Notes under the pieces: generated by a model
Told to the model about the DNA's origin: nothing
Database searches by the model: none
Seen by the model: the letters and a program-made list of their open reading frames with translations, nothing else
In this document: one piece after another, positions 1-5,798 of the stretch
Layout of the letters: every line of letters begins with the position of its first letter
Numbering within the stretch: the first letter of the stretch is position 1
Made by a program: the position numbers and the translations under genes
Assembly: GCA_937893145.1 (NCBI GenBank)
Contig: CALBJW010000029.1
Location: forward strand, 1 to 5,798
From: an uncultured Prevotellaceae bacterium
GTDB lineage: Bacteria > Bacteroidota > Bacteroidia > Bacteroidales > Bacteroidaceae
Length of the DNA stretch: 5,798 nucleotides
Direction of reading: 5' to 3'

Positions 1-846
1 CGAGTTAGCCTTTGCACCTACATTAGCAATGTTGTCGATGAGTGTTACACCATCAGCAGCTGCGATAGCCTTCTGTGCATCTTCAACCGAGATTGGTTCG
101 TCTGTTTCAACCCAAACAGCTTCAGAGTGAGCACGGAGAGAAGAGATACGAACACACATAGCAGAACACTTAGCGTCTGTGTGCATAATCTTCTTTGTCT
201 CGTTGAACATCTTCATCTCTTCCTTAGTGTAACCATTTGGCTGGAACACATCAATCTGTGGAATCACGTTGTAAGCAAGCTGATAAGCGAATTTGCTGAT
301 TGTTGGGTCCTCAGAGTTAGCGAGAGCCTTGTACTGCTCCTGGAGTTCTGCCATTGCAGCAGCACCAGCACCTGATGCACTCTGGTAAGAGGCAACATGG
401 ATGCGGTTGATATGTGAGAGGTTCTCAATAGGCTTGAGAACTACAACCATCATGATTGTTGTACAGTTAGGATTAGCGATGATGCCACGTGGACGGTTGA
501 GAGCATCCTCAGCGTTTACCTCAGGCACAACCAATGGCACATCATCATCCATACGGAATGCGCTTGAATTGTCAATCATGACAGCACCATACTTTGTGAT
601 ATCCTCTGCAAACTCCTTTGATGTGCCAGCACCTGCTGATGTGAATGCGATGTCAACATCCTTGAAGTCATCACCATGCTGAAGGAGTTTTACTTCATAC
701 TCTTTACCCTTAAATGTGTACTTGGTTCCTGCACTACGAGTTGAACCGAAGAGAACAAGGTCATCCATTGGGAAATTTCTCTCATCAAGAACACGGAGAA
801 ACTCCTGACCTACAGCGCCAGATGCGCCTACAATAGCTACTTTCAT
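1..846 (-). CDS. asd: Aspartate-semialdehyde dehydrogenase, 3' end outside window
   Basis: Catalyses NADPH-dependent reduction of L-aspartyl-4-phosphate to L-aspartate-4-semialdehyde, the cytosolic branch point towards lysine/diaminopimelate, threonine and methionine. The 282 visible residues start at an ATG (846-844) with MKVAIVGASGAVGQEF, the N-terminal Rossmann nucleotide-binding glycine motif. The catalytic cysteine lies in NPNCTT (C128). The YQSASGAG motif (about residues 154-161) matches the substrate-binding loop. R233 and H240, in CVRISSLRAHSEAV, match the substrate-binding arginine and acid/base histidine of the family. The frame is open to the window edge. Family members are about 330-340 residues, so roughly 50 C-terminal residues are missing only because the window ends. 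The start is secure, since the Rossmann strand begins at residue 2. The A/T-rich leader has no Shine-Dalgarno, as is usual in Bacteroidetes. Transcribed divergently from the antiporter operon. All key residues are present and nothing is odd. Confidence 0.97.
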   Translation of the reverse strand, partial: MKVAIVGASGAVGQEFLRVLDERNFPMDDLVLFGSTRSAGTKYTFKGKEYEVKLLQHGDDFKDVDIAFTSAGAGTSKEFAEDITKYGAVMIDNSSAFRMDDDVPLVVPEVNAEDALNRPRGIIANPNCTTIMMVVVLKPIENLSHINRIHVASYQSASGAGAAAMAELQEQYKALANSEDPTISKFAYQLAYNVIPQIDVFQPNGYTKEEMKMFNETKKIMHTDAKCSAMCVRISSLRAHSEAVWVETDEPISVEDAQKAIAAADGVTLIDNIANVGAKANS

Positions 847-928
847 TTTATAATATTAATAAGTATAATTTCCTGAATAAAACCGCTTTTATAAACCTTA
901 AAACAATATGTTCGCTGGAAAATCTGTG

Positions 929-963
929 CAAAAGTATAACATTTTAGTGAAATAAACGACAAA
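929..963 (-). promoter_or_regulatory. Predicted Bacteroidetes-type promoter for asd
   Basis: Read on the minus strand, 936-929 is TACTTTTG, an exact match to the Bacteroidetes -7 consensus TAnnTTTG. A TTTG at 963-960 could be the -33 element, but the spacer is 23 bp against the usual 19-21, so that half is weaker. Transcription would start a few bases below 929. This leaves an A/T-rich leader of about 75-80 nt before the asd ATG. The leader holds only a weak 6-bp inverted repeat (877-882 with 887-892, loop CCGC) and is too short for a lysine riboswitch. Assigned from consensus matching and position only. Confidence 0.55.
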
Positions 964-979
964 TCTTCAATATTTTCGC

Positions 980-987
980 TAACTTTG
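980..987 (+). promoter_or_regulatory. Predicted -7 element of the antiporter-lolD-cvfB operon promoter
   Basis: TAACTTTG at 980-987 matches TAnnTTTG exactly and sits just ahead of the antiporter gene. No TTTG or TTG is visible at the expected -33 position (about 956-961), so this promoter may be weak or need an activator. Transcription would start around 991-994. The expected -33 zone overlaps the candidate -33 of the opposing asd promoter, so the two could compete for RNA polymerase. Confidence 0.5.
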
Positions 988-1005
988 TGCCAAAATTCAA
1001 TCACT

Positions 1006-3108
1006 TTGGACTTCATTACCACATATTTACATCTTCCGATAACAGACCCAACATGGATTTTCTTTCTTGTGTTGTGTATTATTCTGTTTGCTCCGTTGAT
1101 TCTGAACAAACTGCATATACCACATCTCATAGGAATGATTCTTGCTGGTGTGCTGGTTGGTGAGTACGGTTTGAACCTGCTCACACGAGATGCAAGTTTT
1201 GAGTTGTTTGGTAAGGTCGGCATCTATTTTATCATGTTCCTCGCAGGTCTTGAAATGGATATGCAGAACCTTAATCAAAACAAGGTAAGAGGAGCCATAT
1301 TCGGAGCAATAACCACACTCATTCCTTTCGCTTTCGGATTCATCGCAGGATACTATTTCCTGCATTACAGCATTGCGGCATCATTGCTTCTTGCGTGTAT
1401 CTTTGCATCCCACACACTGGTTTCATACACCATCGTGGGCAGATACGGCATAGCAAAGGACCCAAGCGTGACCATATCCGTTGTAGCAACAATGGTTGCT
1501 TTGCTTTCGGCACTTATCTTCTTGGCTGCTATCGCTGGAGTGATAAGGGGCAATAGCGACTTTGCCTTCTGGGGATGGTTCATTGTGAAGTTCGTGCTGT
1601 ACTTAGCATTTATGTTCTTCGTACTGCCACGAGTAATAAGGTGGTTCTTCCGCCACTACTCCGAGCCAATTCTTCAGTTCACATTCACACTCGCAATAGT
1701 ATTCTTCTCTGCAGCTATGGCCGCTGAGATTTGTGGACTTGAAGGCATCTTCGGAGCATTCATCACAGGACTTGTCCTGAACCGCTTCATACCAAGCACA
1801 TCACCTTTGATGAACCGTCTGGAGTTTGTTGGTAACGCCCTCTTCGTGCCTTACTTCCTTATAGGAGTAGGAATGCTTGTCAATGTGAAGCCTTTGTTCA
1901 ATGATTGGAATGCTGTCGAGGTAGTTCTTATCATGGTCGTTGCAGGTACGGTTTCAAAGGCAATCTCCGCATACGTCGGACAAAAGGCATTCGGATTCAC
2001 CAAAGCACAGGGTATGGTGATGTTCGGACTTACCGAAGCACATGCTGCAGGAGCACTCGCAATGGTGTTGGTAGGAACAAAACTCGAACTGCGACCAGGC
2101 ATTCCACTTATGGACAATGCGGTTCTTGATGGTGTGGTCATGACAATCCTTATTTCTTGTGTCATAAGTAGTTTGGCAACTGACCAGGGAGCTCGCAAAC
2201 TCAAGAACGAGATGAGCAATGATAAAGCTAAGAGTCGTCGAGACTCTACTGCTCTCGATGATGAGAAGATGCTTATCCCTGTCAACGAACATGCCACAAT
2301 CCATTCGCTTGTCAGGGTGGCAACCATGATGCGCAACAAGCAGTTGAATCGTGGACTCATCTGCTTGAACATCATCAACGACTCCGACTTATCAGCCTCA
2401 ACAAGGGAACATAGTGAAGAATGCTTAAGATTTGCCACTCGTGTTGCAGCCGCAGCTGATGTTCCTGTTCAGGCACAATCGCGCTTGGCTGTCAATTTCG
2501 TTACAGCAACCATCCATGCTATGCGAGAGAACGATGCGAGCGAATTGATAATCGGACTTCATCGCAAGCGCAGCAAGAACGACAGTTTCTTTGGTCGCTT
2601 CGCTCATGGACTGATCGATGGAACAACACGCCAACTCTCTATCATCAAGATAAATGTGGCAGAGAATACCTTGCGCAAGATTGTTGTCGCCGTTCCTGCT
2701 TCGGCAGAATACGAGAAAGGTTTCTATCGCTGGATAAACCGTATTTCCCGTATGGCAGAGGACCTTGGATGCAGAATGGAGGTTAGATGCAACAAGGCAA
2801 CATGGAAACTCATCCAACCATACATGAAGGAACGACACGGTTCGGTAAGACTGAATTTCGTGGAAATGAGTTCATGGGACGAGTTCCCTAAGTTATCACA
2901 AGAAGTAACACACGACCACCTGTTGGTTGTAATCACAGCGCGCCACGGTGCTATATCTCATCAGAAAGCGTTTAATCATCTTGAAAGAACGCTCGAACAA
3001 GACTTTACAGATACAAACTTATTAATTGTATATCCTGACCAAGAATATGATTACTCTCAAAAACATAACCAAATCCTTTGGCAACCTGCAGGTGCTGAAA
3101 GGTATTGA
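1006..3108 (+). CDS. CPA2-family cation/proton antiporter with Usp-like C-terminal tail
   Basis: Inner-membrane protein of the monovalent cation:proton antiporter-2 (KefB/NapA-like) family, probably exchanging Na+ or K+ for H+. The substrate cannot be read from sequence. Numbering is from TTG 1006 (700 residues). Residues about 15-393 hold 11-13 hydrophobic segments. Family hallmarks include IPHLIGMILAGVLVG (38-52), FLAGLEMD (78-85) and GLEGIFGAFITGLVLNR (244-260). The remaining 300 residues are soluble: two alpha/beta domains resembling universal stress protein folds (about 417-550 and 555-678), a known arrangement in this group. The frame is open from a TTG at 985, but that codon lies in the -7 element, so TTG 1006 (MDFITTYLHLPI) is preferred. 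It fits the family N-terminus from memory but is uncertain. No ATG occurs before the second membrane segment. The TM5 aspartate expected in this family appears to be leucine (L166). The last 20 residues overlap the next gene in another frame. Confidence 0.88.
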   Translation: MDFITTYLHLPITDPTWIFFLVLCIILFAPLILNKLHIPHLIGMILAGVLVGEYGLNLLTRDASFELFGKVGIYFIMFLAGLEMDMQNLNQNKVRGAIFGAITTLIPFAFGFIAGYYFLHYSIAASLLLACIFASHTLVSYTIVGRYGIAKDPSVTISVVATMVALLSALIFLAAIAGVIRGNSDFAFWGWFIVKFVLYLAFMFFVLPRVIRWFFRHYSEPILQFTFTLAIVFFSAAMAAEICGLEGIFGAFITGLVLNRFIPSTSPLMNRLEFVGNALFVPYFLIGVGMLVNVKPLFNDWNAVEVVLIMVVAGTVSKAISAYVGQKAFGFTKAQGMVMFGLTEAHAAGALAMVLVGTKLELRPGIPLMDNAVLDGVVMTILISCVISSLATDQGARKLKNEMSNDKAKSRRDSTALDDEKMLIPVNEHATIHSLVRVATMMRNKQLNRGLICLNIINDSDLSASTREHSEECLRFATRVAAAADVPVQAQSRLAVNFVTATIHAMRENDASELIIGLHRKRSKNDSFFGRFAHGLIDGTTRQLSIIKINVAENTLRKIVVAVPASAEYEKGFYRWINRISRMAEDLGCRMEVRCNKATWKLIQPYMKERHGSVRLNFVEMSSWDEFPKLSQEVTHDHLLVVITARHGAISHQKAFNHLERTLEQDFTDTNLLIVYPDQEYDYSQKHNQILWQPAGAERY

Positions 3109-3814
3109 CCTAAACATAGATAAGGGAGAGGTTGTGAGCATTGTAGGGCCATCTGGTGCCGGCAAGACTACACTTCTTCAAATCATGGGCACACTCGATA
3201 GTGCAGATAGCGGAAGCATCATCATCGACGGGACTGATGTCACATCACTCAACCAGAAGGAACTTGCTCGTTTCCGCAACAAGAAACTCGGTTTCGTATT
3301 CCAGTTCCACCAGCTGCTGCCAGAGTTCACAGCTCTTGAAAACGTGATGATTCCAGGAATGATTGGCGGAAAGCCATCAAAGGAACTGAAGGCACGCGCC
3401 GTTGAACTGCTTGACTACTTAGGACTCAAGGACCGTGCATCACACAAGCCTTCCGAACTCTCTGGTGGTGAAAAGCAACGTGTTGCCGTAGCACGCGCTC
3501 TCATCAACGAACCATCCGTGATTCTTGCAGATGAGCCTTCTGGAAGTCTTGATTCAAAGAACAAGACAGAACTGCATCAGTTGTTCTTTGAACTTCGTGA
3601 CAAGTTTGGCCAGACATTTGTCATTGTTACTCATGATGAAGGTCTTGCCGAGATGACAGACAGATGCATTCACATCAAGGATGGTGTGATAATTAACGAA
3701 GACGAAACACTTCGCCACGAAAACGATAATGAAAATGAAATAACAAATAAAGAAGATGGCACAGAAATTACTATTGGGCAGGAGGAACCTGTTGAAAGTA
3801 GCGAGAATCCTTGA
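3047..3814 (+). CDS. lolD: LolD-like ABC transporter ATP-binding protein
   Basis: Cytosolic ATPase of the MacB/LolD class. LolD powers the LolCE permease, which releases outer-membrane lipoproteins from the inner membrane to LolA. Every ABC motif is intact: Walker A GPSGAGKTT (34-42), Q-loop Q86 in FVFQFHQLLPEF, signature LSGGEKQR (138-145), Walker B VILADE (158-163), D-loop SGSLD (165-169) and H-loop H196 in VTHD. The start is ATG 3047 (MITLKNITKSFG), matching the family start; an in-frame TTG at 3026 adds seven unneeded residues. The gene begins 62 nt inside the antiporter gene, and its last 59 nt overlap the next gene. At 255 residues it exceeds the usual 215-230. The excess is an acidic, Asn/Glu-rich tail after residue 216. 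No permease gene is visible, so LolC/E must be elsewhere. LolD is the best call, but another MacB-like exporter ATPase is possible. Confidence 0.88.
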   Translation: MITLKNITKSFGNLQVLKGIDLNIDKGEVVSIVGPSGAGKTTLLQIMGTLDSADSGSIIIDGTDVTSLNQKELARFRNKKLGFVFQFHQLLPEFTALENVMIPGMIGGKPSKELKARAVELLDYLGLKDRASHKPSELSGGEKQRVAVARALINEPSVILADEPSGSLDSKNKTELHQLFFELRDKFGQTFVIVTHDEGLAEMTDRCIHIKDGVIINEDETLRHENDNENEITNKEDGTEITIGQEEPVESSENP

Positions 3815-4388
3815 TCACGGACTCTACCTTGAAGGAGGAGAGATTGGTGATATCCTTTTGCCAAAACGATACATACCAGAGGGAACAAAGGTAGGCGATG
3901 AACTTGATGTTTTCCTTTATCTCGACCAGGAAGAACGACTCATTGCCACCACTCAGCACCCATTAATTCAGGTAGGTGAGTTTGCTTTCCTTGAATGTAC
4001 ATGGACAAATGAATACGGAGCATACCTCAACTGGGGATTGATGAAGGACCTCTTCTGTCCTTTCCGTGAGCAGAAGGTACGAATGCAGCGAGGACAGCGC
4101 TATCAGGTTTACTGCTACATCGACGACCTCACATACCGCATCGTATGCTCAAGCAAGATAGACAAGTTCATGAAGGGACGCGAGAACGTAGAGAACTTTG
4201 CAGACACTCTTTTGAAATACATAGAGAATCAACCTGATAAATACTGTCGTTTTCACGATAAGTCGCCTGCAGAAGAAATATATGCAGAATTTGGAGTCAG
4301 CAAGAAAATCTTCAAACAGGCTGTTGGAGAACTGTACAAGAAGCAGTTAATCATCATCGAAGAAGCAGGGCTTTCCCTTCGCAAATAA
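3756..4388 (+). CDS. S1-domain RNA-binding protein, CvfB/YitL family, apparently lacking the third S1 domain
   Basis: Cytosolic RNA-binding protein resembling CvfB (conserved virulence factor B; YitL in Bacillus), a post-transcriptional regulator in Staphylococcus. Its role in Bacteroidetes is not established. The 210 residues contain an S1-like barrel at about 8-68 (VARILDHGLYLEGG, then DILLPKRY), a second at about 73-137 (ECTWTNEYGAYLNWGL, DLFCPFREQ) and a C-terminal winged helix at about 147-203 (DKSPAEEIYAEFGVSKKIF, VGELYKKQLI). Family members are usually about 280 residues, with a third S1 domain before the winged helix. Here that domain is absent, with the join near residues 138-147. 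The start is ATG 3756, because the family's first strand begins at LGRRNLLKVARI. An in-frame TAA at 3741-3743 rules out an upstream start. The first 59 nt overlap lolD out of phase. It is the last gene of the operon and ends two bases before the terminator hairpin. Confidence 0.87.
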   Translation: MAQKLLLGRRNLLKVARILDHGLYLEGGEIGDILLPKRYIPEGTKVGDELDVFLYLDQEERLIATTQHPLIQVGEFAFLECTWTNEYGAYLNWGLMKDLFCPFREQKVRMQRGQRYQVYCYIDDLTYRIVCSSKIDKFMKGRENVENFADTLLKYIENQPDKYCRFHDKSPAEEIYAEFGVSKKIFKQAVGELYKKQLIIIEEAGLSLRK

Positions 4389-4389
4389 T

Positions 4390-4428
4390 AAAAAACTGAG
4401 CAAGTCAATCGACTTGCTCAGTTTTTTT
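4390..4428. terminator. Bidirectional intrinsic terminator between convergent genes
   Basis: A perfect 17-bp inverted repeat (4390-4406 with 4411-4427) encloses the loop AATC. The core is ACTGAGCAAGTC/GACTTGCTCAGT, flanked by six A on the left and seven T on the right. A plus-strand transcript ends in GTTTTTTT after cvfB; a minus-strand transcript of the M23 gene ends in GTTTTTT. The hairpin starts two bases after the cvfB stop codon. Its outermost base (4427) belongs to the stop codon of the opposing gene (4429-4427), so one element serves both with no spare sequence. Confidence 0.93.
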
Positions 4429-5798
4429 ATCTTACCCATGATGCAGGGTTCAGCAATGAACTTTCCTTACGCAACTGGAAGTGCAGGACATAGTTCCCAT
4501 CTTCGTTGGTGCCAATAGAACCAAGAGTGTCCTTTGTGCTTACACTCTGTCCAGCAGACACTCGGACTGATGAAAGTCCGGAATAAACGGAGAGATAAGA
4601 ACCATGACGAACCATAACGATATATCTACCTGAGTACTGGAACACCTTACTTACCACGCCATTGAAAACAGCACGAGCCGAAGCACCTGGTTGTGTGCGT
4701 ATGTCTATACCCTTATTATTCAGAACCACACCCTTCAAACCTGGAGGGCTGTAAATTCCGAATGGTCTTGCAATGTTATAGCCACCCGTTACAGGCATAG
4801 GAAGTCTGCCCTTATTATTTACAAATGTGTTCGAAAGCTTAACATCTGATTCGTTAGAAACCCAAGACACATCCTTCGATGCCTTGCGGTCTGCCTTATC
4901 ACCAGACTTCTGTTCCTTTTCTGCGGCTTTTGTTCCCGACTCAGCAGCCTTCACCTCTGCGCGAGCACGCTCTTCTTCTGCACGGGCTCTGTTTTCTTCT
5001 TCCTTAGCGGCAGCCTTTTCTGCTTCGGTCTTTGCCGCACGACTTGCCGCCTCTGCAGCCTTTCGCTTCGCCTCAGCTTCTTCAAGGTTTCTGCGAGCGC
5101 GTTCCTGAGCAGACTTAGCATCCGACAACTTGCGGGCACGTTCCTGAGCGTTAGCCTTGCGTCGTGCTTCTTCTTCACGAGCACGTTGTTCTCGAGCCAG
5201 CTGAGCGCGACGAGCAGCCTCGACCTCCTCTTGGATAGCTCGTTCAATGGCAGCATCAAGACTCGCCTCTTTCTTCTGGAGTATCTTTATCTGCTGATTA
5301 ACATTCAGGAGGTTCTTGTTAAGGAAGTTAACCTTAATCTGGCACGAGTACTTCAACTGTTCCATCATCTTCTTCTGGTTCAGCATCTTCTGGCGATTAG
5401 CCTCCATTCGTATCTTTGCCTCTTCCATCTCCGCCTTCTTCTTCTCGATTATCTTCTGTTGTTCGCGGATAATCTCTGCCTGAGCTCTCTGGAACGTGTT
5501 GTATTCACGAAGATAACGGAAACGGCGAGTGAGCTGAGAGAAGTTGCTTGCTGAAAAGACAAACATCATCTTGTTTTGTAGCGAACGGTTGCGGCGCATG
5601 TGTACAAGTCCCTTTGCGTAGTGCTGCTTTCGCATTTCGAGATTAGCTTGAAGAGTGTCCAGTTCCTCTTGAAGACGAGTGATGCGACTGCGAAGTGTGT
5701 CTATCTCTCGATTCAAACTGTCAATAGACATACGCTGATGTCCAATTCTGTTGTCGAGAATCATCACACTATCAAGATTATTACGAATATTCTTGTTG
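4427..5798 (-). CDS. EnvC-like coiled-coil protein with degenerate M23/LytM domain, 5' end outside window
   Basis: Probable periplasmic murein hydrolase activator. EnvC/NlpD-type proteins switch on N-acetylmuramoyl-L-alanine amidases during daughter-cell separation. The reading frame stays open to the window edge, so GTG 5767 is not a secure start, and the signal peptide and first coiled-coil segment lie outside. Numbered from that GTG: coiled coil about 1-175, an Ala/Arg/Glu-rich helical stretch about 180-300, a linker, then the LytM domain about 325-446. The domain is recognised by RPFGIYSPPG, NKGIDIRTQPGA, GVVSKVF, VMVRHGSYLSVYSGLSSV and LHFQLRK, ending LNPASWVR. Zinc-site positions are only half preserved. 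The first His of HxxxD is N351 (D355 kept), and the first His of HxH is V427 (H429 kept). H388 is kept. This argues for an activator without peptidase activity. The gene converges on cvfB and ends in the shared terminator. A catalytic endopeptidase is less likely. Confidence 0.88.
   Translation of the reverse strand, partial: NKNIRNNLDSVMILDNRIGHQRMSIDSLNREIDTLRSRITRLQEELDTLQANLEMRKQHYAKGLVHMRRNRSLQNKMMFVFSASNFSQLTRRFRYLREYNTFQRAQAEIIREQQKIIEKKKAEMEEAKIRMEANRQKMLNQKKMMEQLKYSCQIKVNFLNKNLLNVNQQIKILQKKEASLDAAIERAIQEEVEAARRAQLAREQRAREEEARRKANAQERARKLSDAKSAQERARRNLEEAEAKRKAAEAASRAAKTEAEKAAAKEEENRARAEEERARAEVKAAESGTKAAEKEQKSGDKADRKASKDVSWVSNESDVKLSNTFVNNKGRLPMPVTGGYNIARPFGIYSPPGLKGVVLNNKGIDIRTQPGASARAVFNGVVSKVFQYSGRYIVMVRHGSYLSVYSGLSSVRVSAGQSVSTKDTLGSIGTNEDGNYVLHFQLRKESSLLNPASWVR

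Noticed and set aside
847..928. Lysine riboswitch or attenuator ahead of asd
   Set aside because: The predicted leader is about 75-80 nt and A/T-rich, with only a 6-bp weak hairpin. A lysine riboswitch needs about 170 nt or more of conserved structure.
985..1005. TTG at 985 as the antiporter start, giving 707 residues
   Set aside because: The codon lies within the TAACTTTG promoter element (980-987), so it would not be transcribed from that promoter. The family N-terminus also begins near residue 8. It would be viable only if transcription starts further upstream.
843..1365. Minus-strand open frames across the intergenic region and the start of the antiporter
   Set aside because: Low-complexity translations with no recognisable domain, antisense to a well-supported membrane protein and across the asd promoter.
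1851..2438. 195-residue minus-strand open frame inside the antiporter
   Set aside because: Antisense shadow: Ser/Thr/Ile-rich translation with no family resemblance, opposite a conserved coding frame.
3780..3794. AGGAGG followed six bases later by TTG (3792), as a start for cvfB
   Set aside because: Looks like a Shine-Dalgarno, but Bacteroidetes rarely use one. These bases encode Arg-Arg in the first conserved strand of the S1 domain, so ATG 3756 fits the family better.
4868..5230. Tandem-repeat or CRISPR-like array in the repetitive stretch
   Set aside because: No fixed repeat unit or spacer pattern. The repetitiveness comes from biased codons for Ala, Arg and Glu within a coding frame.
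4827..5554. Plus-strand open frames opposite the coiled-coil region of the M23 gene
   Set aside because: Their Ala/Ser/Phe/Leu-rich translations are the expected complement of Ala/Glu/Lys/Arg codons. No promoter or domain supports them.

Overview
The window looks like chromosomal DNA of a Bacteroidales bacterium, most likely Prevotella or a close relative. The evidence is TAnnTTTG-type -7 promoter elements, the near absence of Shine-Dalgarno sequences, and protein sequences typical of that group. These are an aspartate-semialdehyde dehydrogenase beginning MKVAIVGASGAVGQEF, a LolD-type ATPase, and an EnvC-like M23 protein with a degenerate active site. The taxonomic call rests on recognition, not on a search. 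I see no mobile element, tRNA, rRNA or CRISPR array.

Layout from left to right. (1) 1-846, minus strand: asd, with the C-terminus cut by the window edge. (2) 847-1005: a short divergent promoter region with one -7 element facing each way. (3) 1006-4388, plus strand: a compact three-gene operon. It encodes a CPA2-type cation/proton antiporter with a cytosolic tail of two Usp-like domains, a LolD-like lipoprotein-release ABC ATPase, and an S1-domain RNA-binding protein of the CvfB family. The genes overlap out of phase by 62 and 59 nt, so they are probably translationally coupled. (4) 4390-4428: a perfect 17-bp hairpin with an A tract on one side and a T tract on the other. It can terminate the operon and the convergent gene, and its right arm includes one base of that gene's stop codon. 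(5) 4427-5798, minus strand: a coiled-coil M23/LytM protein of the EnvC type, with the N-terminus and signal peptide outside the window.

Functionally, asd belongs to the diaminopimelate/lysine and threonine/methionine pathways. The operon joins an ion transporter, an envelope ABC ATPase and an RNA-binding regulator. The convergent gene probably controls peptidoglycan amidases at division. Apart from this general envelope theme, no shared pathway is evident.

I did not find a convincing undescribed multi-gene system. The points most worth a second look are four. The CvfB homologue seems to lack its third S1 domain. The antiporter seems to lack the usual acidic residue of its fifth transmembrane segment. 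Two consecutive long gene overlaps have extended C-terminal tails. The antiporter promoter overlaps the longest reading-frame start, implying a very short mRNA leader.
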